Positions 56,876 through 64,000 of a DNA stretch of 64,000 nucleotides are shown here, one piece after another. Under the pieces are notes generated by a model that worked only from the letters and a program-made list of their open reading frames with translations, made no database searches and was not told where the DNA came from. The stretch is from Halichondria panicea (Eukaryota > Porifera > Demospongiae > Suberitida > Halichondriidae): NCBI RefSeq assembly GCF_963675165.1, contig NC_087377.1, positions 592,501-656,500 on the forward strand, in the 5' to 3' direction. The stretch's first letter is position 1; each line of letters starts with the position of its first letter. Position numbers and translations under genes: made by a program.

Positions 56876-57458
56876 ACTACCGTATACCTCGCTTGCGCAT
56901 GCGCACCGAGGCTATCTGCCATTCAGGCTGTATTATTTTATCAAAGTGTATCATAGGCCCTAAAGAATACTCTAAACATCACTACAGTCAACATACAGCT
57001 TAGGAAGCTTGGTAGAGCTGGGCCACTGCAAGTGTTTCTTCGTTCACAGTCACACACGAGATCACATTTGTATATAAGCCACACCTAGTACATACAGTTC
57101 CTGCACACAAAAAAAGGTGAAGCAAAGCTTCTTAGGAGTTTAAACTCTACAGCTATGTGCTATATACCAAGCACAATAAGTATTAGACTGTATGAAGCTT
57201 CTAGAGAATCGAAAAAGCCAAGTAACAAAGTGGAATTATACACAACTACTACTTACCACTTGACAGAAGCAGATCACACCCAAATTTTCGAGATAGTAAG
57301 CGATTCGGGCATCATCTTGTAGATCTTTGACTGATCAACTTGAGCTGCAATAATTGATCGTGTATGTACAGTCTTGTAGCACTACTAAATACACACATTA
57401 TCTCGCGCTGTTTCTGCAACACAGTGGAAAGCTCGCGATGTTTTTATAACACAGTGGT
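56005..57458. repeat. Segmental-duplication module D, copy 3 (truncated)
   Basis: Matches 15730-17135 closely, including the CACG/CA tract at 56780-56871. It stops after TTTTTATAACACAG at the second CTGCAACACAG unit, so the kinase exons are missing. Confidence 0.75.
56780..56871. repeat. CACG/CA microsatellite
   Basis: Expanded relative to 16503-16568. Frames on both strands through it are artefacts. Confidence 0.9.
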
Positions 57459-57524
57459 AGTAGAGTCCAGCGCCCTCTTCAGCTCCAACACTTTCCTCAA
57501 AATGTGCCTGCAACCACCTGCAAA
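57459..57524 (+). mobile_element. 66-bp piggyBac C-terminal fragment as junction filler
   Basis: AGTAGAGTCCAGCGCCCTCT, then TCAGCTCCAACACTTTCCTC and AAAATGTGCCTGCAACC correspond to piggyBac copy 3 at about 46737-46805. It lies between the truncated module D (left) and a partial inverted D-end segment (right), with no other piggyBac sequence around. Confidence 0.75.
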
Positions 57525-57767
57525 CAGTGAAGTTAATGGAGGTGTCCTGTACCTGGGGGATAGCAAACACAGGGGTCAAAGTGCACAGAATTGCAGGAGA
57601 ATTTGTAGCCATTTCAGCTTGTTGAGATTCAGTAGCAGTATGCAGTAAGCTGTGTAATGTGATAGGCTTTTCAATAACTAAATGGACAATCTCAACTATA
57701 CATAAAAGTGCGGAGTTCTACTGAAAATTAATAAGTCATCAATTATTATTGCCTAGTAATATTAAAG
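57525..57767. repeat. Diverged D-end segment leading into module A
   Basis: GGATAGCAAACACAGGGGTC onward matches 18603-18805 (D end). The exon-like minus-strand frame is broken here. Confidence 0.6.
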
Positions 57768-58637
57768 GTAGCGCTCACCTTTCCCCTGAGTCAGAGTGTT
57801 GGTCCATTGTGTCCAGTGCACCGTGCTAGCTAGTAGGACCACTCCAATGGATGTGCTCTCAGAGTATTAGAACTGTAATGAATGCACCACATGGCCAGTG
57901 GGTAAAGATCGTCAAACCATTAGACAAAATATGTTTCATTTTGTAGATTTGATGACATACCCTTTTAAAGGTGTCTGGTAAACACCCTTTACCAGACACA
58001 CTCACACACAAGATAAAGACGGCTGGTGAGGAAAAGCGTTCACTTGTCCTTCCCTCTAGGAGCTTCCACAAGGCTGGATATCTGGTGAATACTCCTCCAA
58101 AAGACCAGCAGCAATGGATCATGAGGCAAAGAGCAGCGCAGCGAGTACAAGTGAGTGGCTAGTCATGATCAAAAGTGGACCACCTAGTATAGTGTATAGG
58201 CTGCTTTAGATGACTGGCATTCAATATCTGCTAATAGATATCATTACTAGTGATCAAACTATACAGCCTCTGTATCAAATGCATCCATTGCTACACATTA
58301 ATTTTGTTGACCCGTTACTTCATTGCGTACAGTGATGGAGAGAACGAGAGGGGCGGAGTCAGTGACAAGTTGCTATGACAACATATGATTGAGGAGTTAC
58401 AAGGTGACACTGTGGAGTTACGTACAACCCATTGGACGTCTTGCACTGTAGATAAAGGAACACAATTAAGAAATAGTGAGTACTGCCGCGTGCAGAGTGT
58501 GACTCTTTCCCCCACCAGACCTGTAATCTGAGCATGTCATGTGATAGGCCTTGTCTAGAGCTACAGAATTCATCTCTTAGTTTTGATATTGATTGCTTTT
58601 TAGTGAAGTTATGACCTCCTGAAAGTTGTTTAAATTA
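57768..58637. repeat. Segmental-duplication module A, copy 4
   Basis: Direct copy of 3671-4510 with several indels, including an insertion CCCTTTTAAAGGTGTCTGG near 57960. The exon-like segment has lost its ATG (ATAAAGACGGCTGG). It ends where the 53-bp repeats begin. Confidence 0.75.
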
Positions 58638-59000
58638 TATAATTTTTGCGCTGTACTCCCCCCTTGCATGTGTGACTGTGTTTTATAGTTTGTGTGCTTT
58701 TCGCGCTGTACTCCCCCTTGCATGTGTGACTGTGTTTTGTAGTTTGAGATTTTTGCGCTGTACTCCCCCCTTGCATGTGTGACTGTGTTTTGTAGTCTGT
58801 GCTTTTTGCGCTGTACTCCCCCCTTGCATGTGTGACTGTGTTTTGTAGTCTGTGCTTTTTGCGCTGTACTCCTCCCTTGCATGTGTGACTGTGTTTTGTA
58901 GTTTGTGCTTTTTACACTGTACTCCCCCTTTGCATGTGTGACTGTGTTTTGTAGTTTGTGCTTTTTGCGCTGTACTCCCCCCTTGCATGTGTGACTGTGT
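58638..59000 (+). repeat. 53-bp tandem repeat (about 7 units)
   Basis: Unit: TTTTTGCGCTGTACTCCCCC followed by CTTGCATGTGTGACTGTG and TTTTGTAGTTTGTGC. CTGTACTCC starts near 58652, 58707, 58758, 58810, 58863, 58917 and 58970. Single boxes of the same unit lie at the edges of 40-bp arrays (41762-41825, 51395-51450) and in module B. The reverse-strand Lys/Gln/His-rich ORFs come from the repeat. Confidence 0.9.
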
Positions 59001-59452
59001 TTAGTCACTAGCAATAGTTTTACGTTCCCGTGAGTGCATGGGTTCAATTCACTAGCAATAGTTTTGCGTTCCCGTGAGTGGGTTCAATTCACTAGCAATA
59101 GTTTTGCGTTCCCGTGAGTGGGTTCAATTCACTAGCAATAGTTTTGCGTTCCCGTGAGTGGGTTCAACTCACTAGCAATAGTTTTGCGTTCCCGTGAGTG
59201 GGTTCAACTCACTAGCAATAGTTTTGCGTTCCCGTGAGTGGGTTCAATTTACTAGCAATAGTTTTGCGTTCCCGTGAGTGGGTTCAATTCACTAGCAATA
59301 GTTTTGCGTTCCCGTGAGTGGGTTCAATTCACTAGCAATAGTTTTGCGTTCCCGTGAGTGGGTTCAATTCACTAGCAATAGTTTTACGTTCCCATGAGTG
59401 GGTTCAATTCACTAGCAATAGTTTTACGTTCCCATGAGTGGGTTCAATAATT
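59001..59452 (+). repeat. 40-bp minisatellite, array 5 (about 11 units)
   Basis: Begins AGTCACTAGCAATAGTTTTA after the last 53-bp unit and ends in TTCAATAATTCACAACAGC, the usual boundary with module B. Units are highly uniform. Confidence 0.97.
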
Positions 59453-59784
59453 CACAACAGCTGCATTGTACCCCCTTGTTTTGTGTTTTTTATGCGAGTG
59501 CGCTGAATGCACCAGCGAAAGCTTGGGTTTTCTGATTGCTTAGAAACAGACCTTTCAAATGGTGCCATCAAAGTTCATATTTATTTGAAAGATAACATTA
59601 TTTGATAATTTAGTCCCCATGGTCCGAGGTCTAAAAATAACAAATTAAGGGCCCGGATGAAATATTGGATTGAAACACGTCATTTAAAAGGTATTTACCT
59701 AAGCTTTCGGAATATTATAAAATTTTTGACATTAGATCAACTGTTGAAAGACCCCCACCCCTTCCGTTTAATTCGTGAATCTTT
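59453..59784. repeat. Module B, 5' fragment (copy 4)
   Basis: Matches 10476-10855 and, more closely, the diverged version at 41870-42180. It is cut off after TTTAATTCGTGAATC by further 53-bp units. Confidence 0.7.
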
Positions 59785-59932
59785 TTTGCGCTGTACTCCC
59801 CCCTTGCATGTGGGACTGTGTTTTGTAGTTTGTGCTATTTGCGCTGTACTCCCCCCTTGCATGTGTGACTGTGTTTTGTAGTTTGTGCTATTTGCGCTGT
59901 ACTCCCCCTTGCATGTGTGACGGTGTTTAGTC
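59785..59932 (+). repeat. 53-bp tandem repeat, second run (about 3 units)
   Basis: CTGTACTCCCCCCTTGCATG at about 59792, 59847 and 59899, the same unit as 58638-59000. Confidence 0.9.
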
Positions 59933-60017
59933 ACTAGCAATAGTTTTGCGTTCCCGTGAGTGGGTTCAATTCACTAGCAATAGTTTACGTTCCCGTGAGT
60001 GGGTTCAATTCACTAGC
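59933..60017 (+). repeat. 40-bp minisatellite, terminal two units
   Basis: Two units, the second with a shortened T run. The match stops at CACTAGC, and unrelated sequence follows. This is the right limit of the duplication field. Confidence 0.9.
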
Positions 60018-60924
60018 TGCCAAATGTATATGTAACTATTGTTTACGAACAATTCATATATATAAGCTTATAGAGCAACCTATTAATATGTGATTAGCCT
60101 CCTCCACAAAGTTAGCCCATGCACTGTATAGGCATGTTGTAATAGTTTGCCATTTCTTTGCTCATGTCTCGATCAACTGCATGTACGATGTGTTCCACAT
60201 TTGTTACCCAGGTTTAATCACTGCCTCATGAATGGATGTGTCAAGCACACACAGGTGCGTGTGTACACATGTCTCACTATGGTGACTAGTGTAATGATGC
60301 TCATCAATACATCTCCCTCCTCCCACAGTGCTCCAACATCTCTGTGTGTGCTATTGTATCCTTCACCCTGCCTACATGGTGTCTACTCCTAGACTGAGGG
60401 AATGGAGGTATCAAGCACACACAGGTGCGTGTGTATCACTATAGTGACTAGTGTAGTGATGCTCATCAATACATCTCCCTCCTCCCACAGTGCTCCAACA
60501 TCTCTGTGTGTGCTATTGTATCCTTCACCCTGCCTGTATGGTGTCTACTCCTAGACTGAGGGAATGGAGGTGGCAAGCACACACAGGTACGTGTGTCAGA
60601 GAGTGGGTGTCAGGAGATGCTATCACATGACCTACACCATTCTGAGCTGTACCAATATTGTTGCTGGTTCATACGATGATTACCAGCTAATAATGGCCTA
60701 TTCAAATTTTATGTTTCAGAAGATTTACAAATGATATCGTATCTAACGAAGCTCACTCGTAAACACAACTTTTGAGTATCTAATTTCAACCCCCCTCCAG
60801 GAGTATTGACCTGACTCCCTCCAGGCCTGGTGAAATGAACCAATCGTCTCTCTATTATATATAGCACATACAGCAGCAAAGTACAACACATCAGTCAGCA
60901 AGAAACCACCTCACCCCAGCAAGG
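60018..60924. other. Non-repeated stretch containing a ~165-bp duplication
   Basis: No recognised gene. From 60237 to about 60595 a ~165-bp unit is present a little over twice. It contains CAAGCACACACAGGTGCGTG, CATCTCCCTCCTCCCACAG and TGCTCCAACATCTCTGTGTG. Each unit resembles a small Cys-containing exon after a CCCACAG acceptor (CSNISVCAIVSFTLP), but the frame ends quickly and no family is recognised. Confidence 0.5.
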
Positions 60925-61042
60925 TGTGTGTGTGTGTGTGTGTAAATGTATACATAATATCTGTATAGCCCACATTTCTTTTATTAGTAGCTTTGCTCTG
61001 TAATAATTGTACCCTCCCTCGATCCACACACACACACACACA

Positions 61043-61080
<38 letters not shown>
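60925..61080. repeat. GT and CA microsatellites flanking ~85 bp
   Basis: A GT run at 60925-60942 and a long CA run at 61027-61079 are complementary and about 85 bp apart, so the strand could fold back. ORFs spanning them are artefacts. Confidence 0.85.
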
Positions 61081-61081
<1 letters not shown>

Positions 61082-61312
61082 CCATGGCCTGGCCATGCAC
61101 ATTTCTCTCTTAGTAACAGCTTTAAATTTCCTCCGTGTTGTCAGACCTAACAAGGTGTCAGAGTTCTTTCAATTCCCTAATTAAGTTTAGTATTGTAAGA
61201 TCGCTGAACCTAGTGGATTATTGTTGTGGTTTTAGCTCTGTTCTCATCATACAACTATTACATTTCAGGGGAGGGGGCTTTCCCCTTGTATGACCCCCTG
61301 CCTAACCTCTGC

Positions 61313-61377
61313 AAACACACACACACACACACACACACTCACACACACTCACACACACACACACACACACACACACT
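61313..61377. repeat. CA microsatellite
   Basis: CA run with CACTCACA interruptions. Confidence 0.9.
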
Positions 61378-61479
61378 GGGTATGTGTTTACTTGACTAAT
61401 GCAATTAGTGGTCGTGGTTGGTTGCACCAGCTTTGTGTACACACTACACACTAGTGAGATCATTTCTGCTCTTTGTTGT

Positions 61480-61588
61480 AACTAATGGGATGGAGTGAGG
61501 TGACATTGGTTGTGTACACCAGTCAGCTAGGGTAACTAATGGGATGGAGTGAGGTGACATTGGTTGTGTACACCAGTCAGCTAGGGTA
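61480..61588. repeat. 54-bp tandem duplication
   Basis: Two adjacent near-identical copies of GTAACTAATGGGATGGAGTG continuing through ACATTGGTTGTGTACACC and AGTCAGCTAGG. Confidence 0.85.
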
Positions 61589-61613
61589 ATGGTTCGTGTT
61601 CTGTACATAGATA

Positions 61614-61938
61614 AAATTAATGGGCTACGTTTTGATACCAAGAACATCCTATATGCTTATTCCATTGCTGAGATAACACTGAAAAGCTACAAAATTCTGC
61701 TGTTTTGATGACATCAACAGCTGCAAACCACAAACCAATGATGCTTTAATCAACCACAAACAAGAGTGGGTGTACAGTTATTGTACGCCCACTTACGTGG
61801 TTAATTAGAGTGTCATCGATCTGTGGTTAGCAGCTTGTGATGTCATCAAAACGGTAGAAAATAGTAGAATATGTAGTTTTTCAGTGATATCTCAACAATG
61901 ATATAGGATGTTCTTGGTATCAAAATGTAGCCCATTTA
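61614..61938. mobile_element. Foldback (palindromic) element, about 325 bp
   Basis: The left arm starts TTAATGGGCTACGTTTTGAT and the right arm ends ATCAAAATGTAGCCCATTT. Matching landmarks run inward on opposite strands: CCAAGAACATCCTATAT, TTTTGATGACATCA, and GTGGGTGTACAGTTATTGTA with GTACGCCCAC at the centre (about 61767-61793). The arms differ by scattered substitutions and small indels. No coding frame. The structure is that of a foldback MITE. No certain target-site duplication was found, and no other copy lies in the window. Confidence 0.8.
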
Positions 61939-62461
61939 TTTGTAAACTTACCAGAGAACTTTTAAAGCTAAGCTATAAAATGTTCAGAAGATATTACTCT
62001 AACCAAAAGTGTACCTAAAAACCAGTAAAACATGAATTATAAACACTGTGAACATTTGTAACACCCATAAAGGGATGGCCAGGATACCTAAACCATTGAA
62101 CAATTATGTGATGAAGTCTAGGACCTTAGCTGTACAAGATTACTGTTTCTAACCGATTACCCACTATAACAATTTGTTGTTGTTTTATTAATCACCACAA
62201 ACCCACCACCTTATGTTTCCATGGAAACATTTTTGGTTATGTTGTAGCTCGGTCATTTACCTACACATTGGTATCAACACCATTTCTTAAAAATGTTCCA
62301 ATCGAAGATATTTACATTTAAGTACAGCTACTCACAAAGTTGTGGTAATCTACTCTCTAAGCTGGATGCACTGTATAACGATTGAATTACCCACACAAAT
62401 GGACCACTTATTTCATTTGCCTATACATAGCATCATCTCAGATGTATCTGCCCCCCCCCCC
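61939..62461. other. Non-coding stretch
   Basis: AT-rich sequence with no recognised gene or repeat. A short plus-strand ORF at 62342 runs into the CA tract and is not credible. Confidence 0.4.
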
Positions 62462-62556
62462 CCCGCACACACGCACACACACACGCACACACACACACAC
62501 ACGCACGCACGCACACGTGCACATACGCGCACACACACACACACACACACACACAT
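62450..62556. repeat. C-run followed by CA/CG microsatellite
   Basis: A run of about 14 C at 62451 followed by CA with CGCA and GTGCAC interruptions, just before segment F copy 2. Confidence 0.9.
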
Positions 62557-63053
62557 TCACAGATGCTCATGCTGTGTCAGACCCACAGTGAATGGAGCCT
62601 CCATCACAACGCCAGCGATATTTCCATAGTCATGATGAGGTACGCTAGGGGGTGTGGTCTCAGCTTGTGTGTGGGTGTGTGTGTAACTGTACATTATGCT
62701 GCATGTGAAATTGTCGTGTACTATAATTATATAAATACGACCACTTTCCCTCATCCCCCATTTCTCTGTAGACACGCTGTTTCTTATAATCATGGACACT
62801 GATGGGATAAGTTGAAGACATTGTCAAGAAAGTAAACACAAGCAAGCCCGTTACCAAGGACACAAGACAACATTGACCATCATTGACAATTTTAACTGTT
62901 GTATTTTTTAATTTCTACTGCTAAAAATTAATTATGACCAAGAGTACATAATTATGCTCTTGTTATGACATAATAATAATTATTACAATAAAAGTGGTAA
63001 AGATCATTAACTATATAAGTCATTAAGAATTATGTGTATTTTATAAACCTTAC

Positions 63054-63126
63054 AGTCTCCATGAGAACCCGTGTCCTCTCACGAGAGCTGATCTACTAGC
63101 CACACCCTTAACCACTAGGCCACACC
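63054..63126 (-). repeat. tRNA-derived SINE-like head, copy 2
   Basis: Same as 51980-52052: box A TGGCCTAGTGG at 63122-63112 and weak box B GGTTCTCATGG at 63069-63059, minus strand. It was duplicated together with segment F, so it is not an independent insertion. Confidence 0.5.
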
Positions 63127-63407
63127 CATTCTTCACCAATCTGTGTATTATCAGGAGCTCATAAATAAGTTTAATTTTGATGACGGCTCTCTTCTGATGC
63201 TACACAGTTACAATACATTTATCATTGATAACATAGCTGGCATGTGCAATTGTGTGGACAGACATTGACTCAACAAAGCATTCACATCAGGTATAATTAT
63301 GGTGGATAGAGTGCTAGTAGTCACCACACAAACACTTGTAATTGATAAAGAACAAAATTAAAAAATAAATACCATCAGTCACAGTTTATAATGGCTAGAG
63401 GATATTG

Positions 63408-63593
63408 TCAGGCTAGAGTCACTTGCAGTCTTCCCTTGAGGTCCTCAGCAATGTCAGCTCTACTGATAACGGGAGACTCTAGAGCTGTCAACAAGTCCTC
63501 CAGTTGTGGACCACCTAGCAACCACTCTATGAGCATGTGTGTGAAACACTTGGTGACACTGTTGGGTCTTCTGGCATTCTCCTCAGCTATCAC
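63408..63593 (-). CDS. Death-domain C-terminal exon, copy 2
   Basis: Near-identical to 52333-52518, with a conserved splice acceptor, frame and stop. Changes are conservative (LVEWLQGG to LIEWLLGG, IAEELKGR to IAEDLKGR). The Death-domain helix pattern is retained in both copies. Upstream exons would lie beyond the right edge of the window for this copy. Confidence 0.6.
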   Translation of the reverse strand: MIAEENARRPNSVTKCFTHMLIEWLLGGPQLEDLLTALESPVISRADIAEDLKGRLQVTLA

Positions 63594-64000
63594 CTGCAGT
63601 GTACATTGTTATTATAATGACATCATTCTGCACTATCCAAGTTCTACGGTATATCGGCTGAAATTATGAATCATGTCAAGTTAATTGTTGAAAGGAATTT
63701 TAATTAGAAGCAACACAGCCACCCACACAACTAAAGAAACAAAACTACTAACAGGTTTCATACAGAGGGGGGGGGCCCTGGGATTTCCCACCCACAGCCA
63801 AAATATCCCCCCCTAGAAATCTGAATATTAATGATGTCATAATAAAAATGTATGACTTTCTCCTTAAAAAGGTCTACAATCTCATTAGACTAGTGAAATT
63901 AATTTTATGCACACAAAAAACCCTGCACCTCAGATAACCATTCCAACAATTTTTCCAGGGGAAGGACCCCAGACCCCCTCAATTAAACGTTTCCCCCTCC

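Larger units (their letters stand above)
62597..64000. repeat. 1.4-kb direct duplication (segment F), copy 2
   Basis: Same order as 51493-52905, running to the window edge. It has its own small indels (loss near 62880; CATAATTATG at 62947). The right limit is unknown because the window ends. Confidence 0.8.

Noticed and set aside
58577-59047. 156- and 101-codon minus-strand ORFs rich in Lys, His and Gln
   Set aside because: They run through the 53-bp repeats in two frames at once; this is repeat translation, not a gene.

Overview
This window is nuclear DNA from an animal. It has AT-rich intergenic sequence full of short (TAAT)-type stretches, genes split into many exons of about 75-300 bp by compact GT-AG introns (48-92 bp in the best model), eukaryotic repeat domains (ankyrin, SAM, Death, protein kinase) and several classes of eukaryotic DNA transposon. 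No bacterial operon, rRNA, tRNA or CRISPR locus is visible. The style and the gene families (AAK1/BIKE-like kinase, Death-domain and ankyrin genes, piggyBac, CACTA-like elements) suggest a basal invertebrate; a demosponge such as Amphimedon is my best guess, but this is inference.

Layout. 0-3.6 kb: three exons of a minus-strand ankyrin-repeat gene, a last exon resembling the C-terminus of an AAK1/BIKE kinase, and small tandem repeats. 3.66-60 kb: a large segmental-duplication field. Its building block is about 15 kb and is tandem in the first two copies (offset about 15,142 bp): module A (exon-like pieces), an array of a 40-bp minisatellite, module B (with a second, unrelated 40-bp repeat), module C (tandem ~95-bp pieces and exon-like pieces), a decayed piggyBac transposase gene, and module D (with AAK1-like kinase exon debris). 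Later blocks are truncated, inverted or rearranged. There are five main 40-bp arrays (roughly 138, 66, 51, 28 and 11 units) and four piggyBac copies, each broken.

Inserted into the second block are three independent mobile-element loci. The first is a ~6-kb CACTA/EnSpm-like element (27253-33226), carrying an intact 549-codon SAM-domain gene on the minus strand and a decayed C2H2-plus-transposase gene on the plus strand, divergently arranged around a 95-bp spacer. The second is a 1.66-kb Mutator-like element with ~110-bp inverted ends and an exact 9-bp target duplication (34826-36483). The third is a 14-exon gene for a zinc-ribbon/DDE transposase-like protein with a single apparent 1-nt frameshift (36552-39146).

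60-64 kb: mostly non-repeated sequence with CA/GT tracts, a 325-bp foldback palindrome, and a second direct copy of a 1.4-kb segment (also at 51.5-52.9 kb) that carries a tRNA-derived SINE-like head and a Death-domain exon.

The arrays, duplication breakpoints and filler DNA together read as a locus repeatedly remodelled by unequal exchange through the 40-bp arrays. Exon boundaries given below were placed by eye from reading frame and GT-AG sites. Percent identities, copy counts and family names should be taken as estimates.
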